From the NCBI RefSeq assembly GCF_000802245.2, contig NZ_CP021080.1:6138001-6202000 (forward strand): DNA of 64,000 bases, read 5' to 3'. A model generated the notes under the pieces. That model was not told the DNA's origin. It ran no database searches and saw only the letters and a program-made list of their open reading frames with translations. This document shows positions 37,364 through 45,831 of this stretch, piece by piece (position 1 is the first letter of the stretch; each line of letters opens with the position of its first letter). Origin of the DNA: Streptomyces pluripotens (GTDB lineage Bacteria; Actinomycetota; Actinomycetes; Streptomycetales; Streptomycetaceae). A program made the translations under genes and the position numbers.

Positions 37364-38572
37364 CTACTGCCGGTACCCGCTGAGGAACCGCCCGATCCTG
37401 CCGATCGCCGCTTCCAAGTCGTCCGCGTGCGGCAACGTCAGGATGCGGAAGTGATCGGGGGAGGGCCAGTTGAAACCCGTGCCCTGGACGACCTGGATCT
37501 TCTCGCGGAGGAGAAGGTCGAGGACGAACCTTTCGTCGTCGTGGATCCGGTGCACCGTGGGATCGATGCGCGGGAACGCGTAGAGGGCTCCCCTGGGCTT
37601 CACGCAGCTCACGCCGGGGATCTCGTTGAGCTTCTGCCAGGCGGTGTTCCGCTGCTCGTGCAACCGCCCCCCGGGCAGGGTGAGGTCGCGGATGGACTGG
37701 CGTCCGCCCAGCGCGGCCTGGATCGCGTACTGGGCGGGTGCGTTGGCGCACAGGCGCATGGAGGCCAGCATGGTCAGACCCTCCAGGTAGTCCTTCGCAT
37801 GCTGCCTGGGGCCCGTGACGACCAGCCAGCCGGAGCGGAAGCCTGCCACCCGGTACGTCTTCGACAGGCCGCAGAAGGTGAGCACGACCAGGTCGGGGGC
37901 GAGCGCGGCGGCGGAGTGGTGGACCGCGTCGTCGTAGAGGATCTGGTCGTAGATCTCGTCGGCGAACACCATCAGCCCGTGCTGGCGGGCCAGGTCCAGG
38001 ATGCCTTCGACGACCTCCTTGGGGTAGACCGCGCCGGTGGGGTTGTTGGGGTTGATGATGACCACGGCCTTGGTACGGTCCGTGATCTTCGACGCCATGT
38101 CGGCCAGGTCCGGGTTCCAGTCGGCCTGTTCGTCGCACACGTAGTGGACCGCGCGTCCGCCGGACAGGGTCGTCGTGGCCGTCCAGAGAGGGAAGTCCGG
38201 TGCAGGGACGAGGATTTCGTCACCGTCCTCGACCAGGGCCTGTACGGCCATGGAGACCAGCTCCGAGACGCCGTTGCCCAGGTAGACGTCTTCCACGCCG
38301 ACGTCGAGGCCCAGGTTCTGATAGCGCTGGGCGACCGCGCGGCGGGCGGAGAGGATGCCGCGCGAGTCCGTATAGCCGTGCGCCTGCGGCAGCATCCGGA
38401 TCATGTCCTGGACGATTTCCTCCGGTGCCTCGAAGCCGAAGGCCGCGGGGTTGCCGGTGTTCAGCCGGAGCACGCTGTGCCCCGCCTCCTCCAGCGCGTT
38501 GGCGTGCTCGATCACCGGGCCGCGGATCTCGTAGCAGACCTCGCTGAGCTTGTTCGACTGTCGGAACTCCAT
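37364..38572 (-). CDS. AlaA-type PLP aminotransferase
   Basis: A 402-residue class I/II aminotransferase. ATG 38572 follows GGAGGG. The N-terminal MEFRQSNKLSEVCYEIRGPV and LRLNTGNPAAFGFEAPEEI are characteristic of glutamate-pyruvate (AlaA-like) transaminases. PLP contacts are in INPNNPTGAVYP and FADEIYDQI, and the Schiff-base Lys is in TFCGLSKTYRVAGFRSGW. It probably makes alanine from pyruvate. It is divergent from an HxlR regulator whose operators lie between them. Confidence 0.9.
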   Translation of the reverse strand: MEFRQSNKLSEVCYEIRGPVIEHANALEEAGHSVLRLNTGNPAAFGFEAPEEIVQDMIRMLPQAHGYTDSRGILSARRAVAQRYQNLGLDVGVEDVYLGNGVSELVSMAVQALVEDGDEILVPAPDFPLWTATTTLSGGRAVHYVCDEQADWNPDLADMASKITDRTKAVVIINPNNPTGAVYPKEVVEGILDLARQHGLMVFADEIYDQILYDDAVHHSAAALAPDLVVLTFCGLSKTYRVAGFRSGWLVVTGPRQHAKDYLEGLTMLASMRLCANAPAQYAIQAALGGRQSIRDLTLPGGRLHEQRNTAWQKLNEIPGVSCVKPRGALYAFPRIDPTVHRIHDDERFVLDLLLREKIQVVQGTGFNWPSPDHFRILTLPHADDLEAAIGRIGRFLSGYRQ

Positions 38573-38596
38573 GCGTCCCTCCGGAAACTCGTGGTG

Positions 38597-38646
38597 CTTG
38601 GTTTTACCAAGTGAGAGCTTGGAAAGTCCAACAACTTGTCTAGACT
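38597..38646 (+). promoter_or_regulatory. Twin TTGG-N5-CCAA operators and promoter of the HxlR gene
   Basis: TTGG-TTTTA-CCAA is centred at 38604 and TTGG-AAAGT-CCAA at 38625, 21 bases apart. The second overlaps a -35-like TTGGAA, and TAGACT (38641-38646) ends 7 bases before ATG 38654 with no ribosome site, suggesting a leaderless transcript under autoregulation. Confidence 0.55.
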
Positions 38647-38653
38647 GCGTCGC

Positions 38654-39292
38654 ATGCCACCTCGCCGAAGCTACGACCAGTACTGTCCCGCGGCCCGCGC
38701 CCTGGACCTCGTGGGCGACCGCTGGACCCTGCTGATCGTCCGGGAGCTACTCGCGGGCCCCCGCCGTTACACGGACCTGCACGCGGACCTGCCCGGTGTG
38801 AGCACGGACGTGCTCGCCTCCCGGCTGAAGGACATGGAACGCGACGGACTCGCCACCCGCCGCCGACTGCCGCCGCCGGGAGTCGTGCAGGTGTACGAAC
38901 TCACCCCACGGGGAACAGCCTTGCTGCCCGTGCTGCAGGCCTTGGGGGCATGGGGCGAGGCCGAACTCGGGGAGCGACGGCCGACCGACGCGGTGCGCGC
39001 ACACTGGTTCGCACTGCCGTTGCTGCGTGCCCTGGCCGATGAGGGGGCCGGCGCGGGACTGGTCGAAGTCCGACTGGAGTCGGGAGAGTTCCATCTGCGG
39101 GTCGGCAGCGCGGACGGACCGGTGTACGGCGACGGTCCCGCGCCCGGCGAGGCCGACGCGCGACTCGACCTGGATGCGGGGACGTGCGAAGCCGTGGCAC
39201 GCGGGGAACTGGACCTCACCGCGGCCGTCCGGGCCGGACGCGTCACGGTGACCGGCGACAGCGCGTTCGCGAAGGCGCTGTGCGAGGCCTGA
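38654..39292 (+). CDS. HxlR-family winged-helix regulator with SCP2-like tail
   Basis: 212 residues from ATG 38654; an upstream in-frame start at 38636 would sit on the promoter. The HxlR domain is clear: CPAARALDLVGDRWTLLIVR, then RYTDLHADLPGVSTDVLASR and LKDMERDGL. The C-terminal ~110 residues (VEVRLESGEFHLRVGSADGP and RLDLDAGTCEAVARGELDL) resemble an SCP2-like lipid-binding fold, a known fusion in actinobacterial HxlR proteins that may sense a ligand. It is divergent from the aminotransferase and followed by a strong terminator. Confidence 0.88.
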   Translation: MPPRRSYDQYCPAARALDLVGDRWTLLIVRELLAGPRRYTDLHADLPGVSTDVLASRLKDMERDGLATRRRLPPPGVVQVYELTPRGTALLPVLQALGAWGEAELGERRPTDAVRAHWFALPLLRALADEGAGAGLVEVRLESGEFHLRVGSADGPVYGDGPAPGEADARLDLDAGTCEAVARGELDLTAAVRAGRVTVTGDSAFAKALCEA

Positions 39293-39299
39293 CACGAGC

Positions 39300-39356
39300 G
39301 AAGGCCCGCCGGAGCGGCGGGCCTTCCCGGGGGACCGGTGAGCCGTACGGCTCACC
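39300..39356. terminator. Convergent terminator pair
   Basis: GAAGGCCCGCC (39300-39310) pairs with 39316-39326 around a 5-base loop and serves the HxlR gene. The 20-base palindrome GGTGAGCCGTACGGCTCACC (39337-39356) follows and faces the convergent gene ending at 39401. Confidence 0.8.
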
Positions 39357-39400
39357 CACACGGCGCGTCGGTGTCCCGACGTCGTGCGGTGCGGCAATCG

Positions 39401-40201
39401 TCAGGCGCCCGGTGGCACCCGTGAGGGCCGTCCCGAGCCACGCGTCAGCGCGTACCCGCCGATACCGGCGAGCGCGGCCAGCACGCCACCGATCGCGGTC
39501 CACACCCAGCGGCTGGACCACCAGCCGGCGGACCAGCCGTCGTCGGAGCCGAAGCTGGACAACACCGCCGGTGTCGAACCGTCCTTCTTCTCGCCGGACT
39601 TGACCGCGATGCCCGGGACGAGCGGCTTGGCCAACGAGCCGTCCACAGCGGCTGCGCCGCCGATGTCCTTGGAGTCGACGCGCACCTCGGTGCTCACCGG
39701 CTGTCCGAGATCGGAGGCGCCGAGGTCCACCACGGTCAGCCGGACGTAGTACGTACCCGGCAACGGGTCGTTGGCCCACGGCTCCGACCAACTGCGCACC
39801 GTGCGCAGCACACAGGCCAGCTCGACCGTGGCAGCGCCCTGCGCGACGGTGCGCGTCGCCGCGCCGTACTGGCAGGACTGGCGGCGCCGCAGCCCGTCGT
39901 ACACATCGACCTGCCAGGTCTGCGACCCGTGGTTCCCGGGCAACTTCACCGTCGCCTTGACGGTGGGCCGCTGCCCGATGTCCGCGGGGAACGACCAGTA
40001 CAGATAGTCACCGGTGGACCCGGACGCGGTGGCCTGCTGCCCCTGTTCGATCTCCGTCGCCGTACGGAAGGAGGTGCCCGCCCGAGTGGGTGCCGTGCCG
40101 TCGCCGGAGGCACTCGGGGACGGAGAGGAATCGGCAACGGCCGGCCCCGCGGCCAGGCCGAGCGCCAGGAGCGCAGCGCCCCACACACGTGTCATACGCA
40201 T
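39401..40201 (-). CDS. Secreted/membrane-anchored hypothetical protein
   Basis: 266 residues. The ATG shares one base with the stop of the upstream von Willebrand gene, so the pair is coupled. Signal peptide 1-~24 (MRMTRVWGAALLALGLAAGP). An extracellular beta-rich region holds LYWSFPADIGQRPTVKATVK and QTWQVDVYDGLRRRQSC. A C-terminal membrane segment (WTAIGGVLAALAGIGGYAL) ends in RGSGRPSR. Homologues normally accompany the VWA protein. A cell-surface complex is likely; the molecular role is unknown. Confidence 0.75.
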   Translation of the reverse strand: MRMTRVWGAALLALGLAAGPAVADSSPSPSASGDGTAPTRAGTSFRTATEIEQGQQATASGSTGDYLYWSFPADIGQRPTVKATVKLPGNHGSQTWQVDVYDGLRRRQSCQYGAATRTVAQGAATVELACVLRTVRSWSEPWANDPLPGTYYVRLTVVDLGASDLGQPVSTEVRVDSKDIGGAAAVDGSLAKPLVPGIAVKSGEKKDGSTPAVLSSFGSDDGWSAGWWSSRWVWTAIGGVLAALAGIGGYALTRGSGRPSRVPPGA

Positions 40202-41463
40202 CAGTTCGTCCTCCAGACCGCGACCCGCCAGCGTGACAGCCACCCCCACAGCAGACCTGCCAGGAAGCCGGCCAGCACCAGTGCGCCGAGCAGCCACCAG
40301 CCGCGCCCGAGCCCGAACGAGGCCACGTCGTGGTGACCGGACGGTCCGTCCACCACGTCCACGGTCAGCTCCAGCGGCAGACCCGGCGTCGTCTTCACCT
40401 CCGAAGCAGCCGAGAACGACTGGGTGACCTGCAGACACACCGTCTCCGCGGTCGCCGCGTCGTCGTCGCTCTTCGGCCGCGGGTAGCGCAGGCCGGTCGA
40501 GATGACGTCCGTACGGCCGGTGCCGCCGGCCTCACCGCGCACGATCTCACGCCCGTGCACGGTCACCGCCCTCAACAGCACACCATACTGGGGGTTGACG
40601 GCCCGGTCGTCCGCCACGCTCACCGAGGCGCGCAGCTCCTGGCCGGGGTTGACCTCCACCTTGTACCAGCGCTGCTGCCCGAACTCCTCACGGTCGGTGT
40701 ACAGCCCCGACGTGAGCATCGGCGCCTTCTCGCACCGGTCGGCTCCCTCGGCGGCCACCGGCGTGACCACTGGATCGGCCGCACGATCCACCAACTGCCC
40801 CACTCGGTCGGTCAGTTCCTCCTTGTGCTGCACGGAGGTGTAGGTCCCGCCGGTCGCGTCCGCGATGCAGCTGAGCTGATCGCGCGTCTTGGCGTCCGGC
40901 ACCAGACCAAGGGTGTCGATGGTCAGCCCGATGCCCTTGGCGGCTATCTCCCGGGCCACTTCGCACGGATCGAGCGGCTGGCAGGTGTCCTCGCCGTCGC
41001 TGATCAGGACGATACGGCGGGTACCGTCACCGCCGCGCAGATCGTCCGCCGCCTTCAGCAGCGCGGGCCCGATCGGCGTCCAACCGGTCGGCGCCAGCGT
41101 GGCCACCGCCGCCTTCGCATCGGTCCGGTTCAGCGGGCCGACCGGGTAGAGCTGGGCGGTGTCCTTGCAGCCCTCTTTGCGGTCGTTGCCGTGGTAGTTG
41201 GCGCCCAGGGTGCGGATGCCGAGCTGGACCTCCTTGGGAGTCGCGTCGAGCACCTCGTTGAACGCCTGCTTCGCCGCGGCCATTCGGGAACCACCGTCGA
41301 TGTCCCTGGTGCGCATGGAACCGCTGACGTCCAGCACGAGTTCGACCTTGGGAGCCGCCTGTTCCGTCTCGTCGGCCACAGCCGAGGACGGGAACGCGAG
41401 TCCCGCCGTCAGGGCGGCGAGCAGAGCGCAGACTCCCGCCACCAGCCGTTGTCTTCTGATCAT
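40201..41463 (-). CDS. von Willebrand factor A domain membrane protein
   Basis: A 420-residue exported protein. Signal peptide 1-~30. The VWA domain has an intact MIDAS: DVSGSM near residue 45, TGWTPIGPALLKA, and LISDGEDTCQPLDPCEVARE. A C-terminal domain precedes one membrane helix (GWWLLGALVLAGFLAGLLWG). The extracellular domain would bind metal and a protein partner. It is the first gene of a two-gene unit with the membrane-anchored protein at 39401, and its start lies 10 bases past the siderophore synthetase stop, so all three may be co-transcribed. Confidence 0.85.
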   Translation of the reverse strand: MIRRQRLVAGVCALLAALTAGLAFPSSAVADETEQAAPKVELVLDVSGSMRTRDIDGGSRMAAAKQAFNEVLDATPKEVQLGIRTLGANYHGNDRKEGCKDTAQLYPVGPLNRTDAKAAVATLAPTGWTPIGPALLKAADDLRGGDGTRRIVLISDGEDTCQPLDPCEVAREIAAKGIGLTIDTLGLVPDAKTRDQLSCIADATGGTYTSVQHKEELTDRVGQLVDRAADPVVTPVAAEGADRCEKAPMLTSGLYTDREEFGQQRWYKVEVNPGQELRASVSVADDRAVNPQYGVLLRAVTVHGREIVRGEAGGTGRTDVISTGLRYPRPKSDDDAATAETVCLQVTQSFSAASEVKTTPGLPLELTVDVVDGPSGHHDVASFGLGRGWWLLGALVLAGFLAGLLWGWLSRWRVAVWRTN

Positions 41464-41472
41464 CGCCGGATC

Positions 41473-42993
41473 CTATTGACCGGACGGGCCGCGCTCCAAA
41501 ACGAGCGGGTTGGGCAGCGAGGTCCACAGGTCACCGGGACTGTCCGGGGACAAACGCATCAGGGTCAGCGCCTTGGCGGGCAGCGGGTCTTCGCGCAGTG
41601 CCCGCAGATCCGCGGTGTCCGGCAGGTCCGGCACGGCGGACTCCAGGGCCGCGCCGAGAGCCGGACCCGAACCAGCGGTGCCGGCCAGGGCGCCCGCCAC
41701 CAGAGAGCCGAACAGCTTGCGCCGCAAGGCGGTTTCGTCGTCGGTGATCAGACGGCCCGTGAGGTCCGGCGGGGTCAAGCCGTGGTGGGCCAGACGGGCG
41801 GGACTGATCCGGATATCGGCCAGGTCGCGGTAGACCAGGCGCACGGGTTCACCACCGGCCGACAGGATCACCAGGAGATTCTGGCCGTGCGCCTCCAGCG
41901 CCACGCCCAGTTCCAGCAGACGCAGGCCGACGGTGAGCGCAAGGCGCGTGAAGGCCGCGAGCCAGGCGGGGGAGGAGGGGAGGGCCGTGGTGGTGAGCGC
42001 GGCCACCGGCAGGACCCGCTCGCCCGGTGCCGCGTACACCTCGGGCGACTCCCTGAGCAGTGCGGCCAGGTCCGGCGAGTGGGCGGACACCGCCCCCAAC
42101 GTGTGCGTGACGTGCAGGAGTCCGTCTGTGCGGGCGGCCAGCGCGGCTCCGAGAGCCGAGAGGTCCGCGGACGCTCGGACCGAGTACCCGGAGATGTCCC
42201 GGACCGAGGAGGTCAGCCGGGTGCTCAGCGCCGTCTTCACGTGCGGGCCGCCGTCGGTCGGCGCGAGGGTGCGCAGGGACAGCAGAGGACGGGCCGTGCG
42301 CCACGGACGGCTGGACCGTTTGAGCACATGTTCTGCCTGCCAGGGATGCACGGGCAGCAACAGGTGCCCTCCGTCACGCAGTTCACCCGGCCAGGAACCC
42401 GACACCAGGCACTGGTCCGCCCGCACCGGTACCGTGCCCAGCTCCACCACCGGCCGGTGCTCCGGCCCGTACGCCAACTGGTCCGACACCGAGAAGTCGG
42501 TCCGGGCACGGCAGTTGGGGTGGAACGGGTGCCCGTCGATCACCCGCTGCTCCCATTGCCAGTCCTGAGCGGGCCACTCCTCCGGGTGAACCGCGTCCGC
42601 CCGCGACAGCGCCAACGACACCACACTGTGCGCGAGTTCGGCCGAGAACCCGGCTGCGTGCGGCACCGCGAGGTCCGCCACCAGCAGCGCCGGATCGTCG
42701 TAGGGCACACCGTCCAAACGTAGGTCGTTGACGTGCGCGCCGGTCGCGTAGGGATCCGAGGCCGGTCCGTGCAGGGCCCGGCCGTCGTCGAGCAGCAGGG
42801 CGAGACCGCCTGTCCCCCCAAACCTCCGGGTGACCCACGGCAGCGGCTCATGGGCGAGCGCCCGCCACAGACGGGTCAGCACGGCGGCGCGCGCCCCTGG
42901 TAGTTCGGCTGTGTACCCGGGAAGCAAACCGGGCCGGATACCGGCCAGTTCCCGGGCGACCTCGGCCTCGGTGGTCAACGGACGGTACACCAT
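41473..42993 (-). CDS. IucA/IucC-family siderophore synthetase
   Basis: A 506-residue NRPS-independent siderophore (NIS) synthetase that forms amide or ester bonds between a carboxylate such as citrate or succinyl units and an amine. ATG 42993 is chosen because GAGGAG lies 4 bases upstream. ATP-binding and catalytic blocks are visible: GHPFHPNCRARTDFS, HPWQAEHVL, HVKTALSTRLTSSVRDIS and LEAHGQNLLV. It is divergent from a second NIS synthetase. No monooxygenase, decarboxylase or exporter is adjacent, so the siderophore cannot be named. Confidence 0.88.
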   Translation of the reverse strand: MVYRPLTTEAEVARELAGIRPGLLPGYTAELPGARAAVLTRLWRALAHEPLPWVTRRFGGTGGLALLLDDGRALHGPASDPYATGAHVNDLRLDGVPYDDPALLVADLAVPHAAGFSAELAHSVVSLALSRADAVHPEEWPAQDWQWEQRVIDGHPFHPNCRARTDFSVSDQLAYGPEHRPVVELGTVPVRADQCLVSGSWPGELRDGGHLLLPVHPWQAEHVLKRSSRPWRTARPLLSLRTLAPTDGGPHVKTALSTRLTSSVRDISGYSVRASADLSALGAALAARTDGLLHVTHTLGAVSAHSPDLAALLRESPEVYAAPGERVLPVAALTTTALPSSPAWLAAFTRLALTVGLRLLELGVALEAHGQNLLVILSAGGEPVRLVYRDLADIRISPARLAHHGLTPPDLTGRLITDDETALRRKLFGSLVAGALAGTAGSGPALGAALESAVPDLPDTADLRALREDPLPAKALTLMRLSPDSPGDLWTSLPNPLVLERGPSGQ

Positions 42994-43094
42994 CGGCTCC
43001 TCGGGTACGGGTACGGGTACGGCAGCGGGCACGATTGTGGGGGACGGCAGACATACTGATCGCGACGGGACCCGGTCAAAGACGACCTCAGCAG

Positions 43095-43235
43095 AGACCG
43101 GCGAGGTCAGAAGCCGACCCGGGCAGCAACCGGCCAGGACAAGGACCGACACCGACCCGGGCAGGAACGCCACCAGGCCGAAGACCGACCCGGGTGGGGA
43201 CCGGCCAAGGACAAGGAATGACCCGGGCAGGGACC
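43095..43235. repeat. Degenerate ~40-bp repeats, GACCCGGG core
   Basis: Four imperfect copies begin GACCCGGGC/T and continue with variants of AGGGACCGGCCAAGGACAAG. They fill the divergent region between the two siderophore synthetases (42994-43253). No TTAGGTTAGG-type iron box was found. The repeats could be multiple regulator sites or simply expanded low-complexity DNA. Confidence 0.5.
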
Positions 43236-43253
43236 GGCCCGGCCGAACACTGA

Positions 43254-44783
43254 ATGGATCGTGTGGACCTCCATCCCTCCACCGGCACTGCCGGCCCGCC
43301 GTCCAGCGGCTCCGTCGGGCGACGCGCCGACGCTTACGCGGCCGCGCCCCTGCTCAACTGTCTCTTGCGCGAGGTGGCCGAGCCCCTCCCGGAAGCCGGC
43401 GAGCGGCGTATCCACCGGCTGCCGAGCGGGCGACTGCTGCGCGTGCGCCCCGGGCGGCGCCCCGCCGACCCCGAGCTGCACGCGGCCGGCACCTGGCACC
43501 GGGTCGGCCACACCGAACTGGTCAAACTCGTCGCCGAGGAAATGCGCCGGCACACCGGACTGCCGGGCGGCGACCTGCCCGCCGAGATGATCGACTCTCG
43601 GGACGCCGTCGCCGCCCTGCTCGCCGCCCGCGCACAGGCGACGCCGCCCAGGAACGCGTACCTGTACTCCGAGCAGTCCCTGCTCACCGGCCACCCCTAC
43701 CACCCGGCCCCCAAGGCCCGCGGAGGCGGCCCGGTCGGCTCCTGGCTGCCCTACGCCCCCGAGGCCCATGCGTGCTTCCCGCTGGCGCTGCTGGGCGTTC
43801 GCGAGGACCAGGTGGCCGAGGAGGGCGACACCAGCGCACTGGACGCCCTCGGCTCGGCACCGCCCGGCTACCGGCTGCTGCCCGCGCATCCCTGGCAACT
43901 CGGCCTCGTCGCCCGCGAACTCGCCCCCGCCTTCGCCGACGGCCGCCTGCTCCGGCTCGGCACCACCCCCTACCCCGCCTGGCCCACGGCGGCGGTCCGC
44001 ACGGTGTACGAGCCCCGGCGCGATCTGTTCCTGAAGTTCAGCCTGGACGTCCGCATCACGAACGACATCCGCCGGCTGTGGCGGCACGACCTGCGGAAAC
44101 TGCGCCGGACCGACACCACCGTCCAGCAAGCCTTCGCCACCATGGGACCGTCCGTGCCCGCGTCCTGGCTGAGCGACCGGGGCTACCGCACGGCCGCCTT
44201 CGCCTTCGAGGAACTCGCCGTCCTCGTCCGGGACGGCCTGCACGGCCATCTACTGCCGGGCGCCACCGCGTTGCTCGCCGCGAGCCTCGCGGAGGGCTTC
44301 GACGGCAGCCCGCATGCCACCGCGGCCGATCCCCTGGCCTGGTGGGAGGCGTACCTGCGGCAGGTCGTCCCGCCCGCCCTGACCGCGTTCAGCGACCACG
44401 GGGTCGTCCTGGAGGCCCATCTGCAGAACACCCTCGTCGCCGTGGACGCCGCCGGTACGCCCGTGCAGGCACTGTTCCGGGACGCCGAGGGGGCCAAGCT
44501 GCTGACGGACGTCTCGCGCGCCGCCGGCTGGGAGCGACTGGTGTACTGCCTGGTCGTCAACCACCTCAGCGAGATCGCGGCCACTCTCGCCGAAGACCAC
44601 CCCGGCCTGGATCCGTGGCCCGCCGTCCGCCGTGAACTCGCCCGGCACGACCTGCCCGAGATCCCGGCCCTGCTGGCCTCGCCCACCCTCCCCGGCAAGA
44701 CCAACCTGCTGCTGCGCTGGACGGGCGCGGACGGCGCGGACGCCCGCTACCAGCCCGTGCCGAATCCCCTGGCCGGTGCCTGA
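43254..44783 (+). CDS. IucA/IucC-family siderophore synthetase
   Basis: A 509-residue NIS synthetase, partner of the divergent gene. Key blocks are LLTGHPYHPAPKARGG, LLPAHPWQLGLV, RDLFLKFSLDVRITNDIRRL, VVLEAHLQNTLV and ALFRDAEGAKLL. The two proteins are clearly paralogous in plan but diverged, so they probably catalyse different condensations of one siderophore. The 3' end overlaps a 22-base tandem duplication that repeats the last codons beyond the stop. Confidence 0.88.
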   Translation: MDRVDLHPSTGTAGPPSSGSVGRRADAYAAAPLLNCLLREVAEPLPEAGERRIHRLPSGRLLRVRPGRRPADPELHAAGTWHRVGHTELVKLVAEEMRRHTGLPGGDLPAEMIDSRDAVAALLAARAQATPPRNAYLYSEQSLLTGHPYHPAPKARGGGPVGSWLPYAPEAHACFPLALLGVREDQVAEEGDTSALDALGSAPPGYRLLPAHPWQLGLVARELAPAFADGRLLRLGTTPYPAWPTAAVRTVYEPRRDLFLKFSLDVRITNDIRRLWRHDLRKLRRTDTTVQQAFATMGPSVPASWLSDRGYRTAAFAFEELAVLVRDGLHGHLLPGATALLAASLAEGFDGSPHATAADPLAWWEAYLRQVVPPALTAFSDHGVVLEAHLQNTLVAVDAAGTPVQALFRDAEGAKLLTDVSRAAGWERLVYCLVVNHLSEIAATLAEDHPGLDPWPAVRRELARHDLPEIPALLASPTLPGKTNLLLRWTGADGADARYQPVPNPLAGA

Positions 44784-44812
44784 CCTGTCCCTGGCCGGTG
44801 CCTGACCTGTCC
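44769..44812. repeat. 22-bp perfect tandem duplication at the synthetase stop
   Basis: The 22-base unit beginning CTGGCCGGTGCCTGACC at 44769-44790 is repeated exactly at 44791-44812, and a partial third copy follows. It includes the stop codon, so the second copy is untranslated. A second, 15-base tandem pair around GACGTGTGTCCTGC lies near 44899-44928. Confidence 0.8.
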
Positions 44813-45027
44813 CTGTCCGGCCGCCCCCTGCTGCCGGTCCCTGTTCGTCCGCGTTCTGCCGCCGGCCCGCGCTCGCACCCGGCCCGCGCCCTGCCGCCGA
44901 CGTGTGTCCTGCCGACGTGTGTCCTGCCATCCGCCGGCTGCCGTCGCCATGGGCGGCGGGGCGCAGGCCATCCGGTCACCGAACCGCGGACAGCACACCG
45001 AGTGACCGCGGGCCATGGCCGGAGCCG

Positions 45028-45714
45028 TCACTGCCAGAGGGCGCGCCGCAGTTCCAGGCCGTCGAGGATCAGGTCGAGGCCGATGGCGAACTCGTCGGCG
45101 TAGGCGTATCCGGGCTTCATGGTGTGGCCGACGATCATCTCGGTGAGGTGCGGGAAGTCGCCGGGGGACATCGTGCCCAGGACGGCCTCGGCCAGTTCGT
45201 CGAGATCGCCGCCGGACGACTCGAACGGCAGGCTGGTCTCCTGCAGCGCGAATCCGTAGACGTAGCTGTCCAGCACCGAGAACGCGTGCGCCGCACCCGC
45301 GACGCCGAAGCCGCCCGACCGCAGGGCGCCGATGACCGCGTCGTGGTGGCGCAGCGTCCCCGGACCGGGGTTGGCGCGCGACTCCATGAGGCCGATCGCC
45401 CAGGGGTGACGGGCGAGTGCGGCGCGCATCGAGACCGCCCGCTGCCGCATGGCGGCCTTCCAGTCGAGCCCGGCCGGCGGGAGGTCGACCTCGTCGAAGA
45501 CCGCGTCGACCATGCCGTCGAGGATCGCCTCCTTGTTGGCCACGTGGTGGTACAGCGACATGGCCTCGACGCCGAGGCGCTCGGCGAGCCTGCGCATGGT
45601 CAACGCGCCCACGCCCGCCTCGTCGGCCAGGTCCACCGCCGCGCGGAGCACCGACTGCCTGCTCAGCGGCTGGTCCCGGTGGCGTGCCGGGGTGCGGGAT
45701 TCACGGGCGGCCAA
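45028..45714 (-). CDS. TetR-family repressor
   Basis: A 228-residue TetR regulator. The N-terminal HTH reads [20 protein letters not shown] and then [21 protein letters not shown]. The C-terminal ligand domain ([20 protein letters not shown] and [14 protein letters not shown]) is of the TetR_C_1 kind found in TetR and similar drug-responsive proteins. It is divergent from the NmrA-like gene, with two perfect operators between them, so it very likely represses both itself and that gene. Confidence 0.92.
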   Translation of the reverse strand: MAARESRTPARHRDQPLSRQSVLRAAVDLADEAGVGALTMRRLAERLGVEAMSLYHHVANKEAILDGMVDAVFDEVDLPPAGLDWKAAMRQRAVSMRAALARHPWAIGLMESRANPGPGTLRHHDAVIGALRSGGFGVAGAAHAFSVLDSYVYGFALQETSLPFESSGGDLDELAEAVLGTMSPGDFPHLTEMIVGHTMKPGYAYADEFAIGLDLILDGLELRRALWQ

Positions 45715-45765
45715 TGGCGTTCCCTTCGCTTGGATTCTCGAAAGGCGGTTCAGAGCCCTTGATCA

Positions 45766-45798
45766 CCTTACCGCGTAAGGTAGCCTTACAACGTAAGG
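45766..45798. promoter_or_regulatory. Twin TetR operators CCTTAC-N3-GTAAGG
   Basis: CCTTACCGCGTAAGG (45766-45780) and CCTTACAACGTAAGG (45784-45798) are perfect palindromes with 6-base arms, 18 bases centre to centre, exactly between the divergent TetR and NmrA-like genes. Confidence 0.85.
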
Positions 45799-45831
45799 AC
45801 AGCGTGTCGGACGACAACCCAGGAGGAACAC

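Noticed and set aside
42994..43253. Iron box for a DmdR/IdeR-type repressor
   Set aside because: No TTAGGTTAGGCTAACC-like sequence is present in the divergent region.
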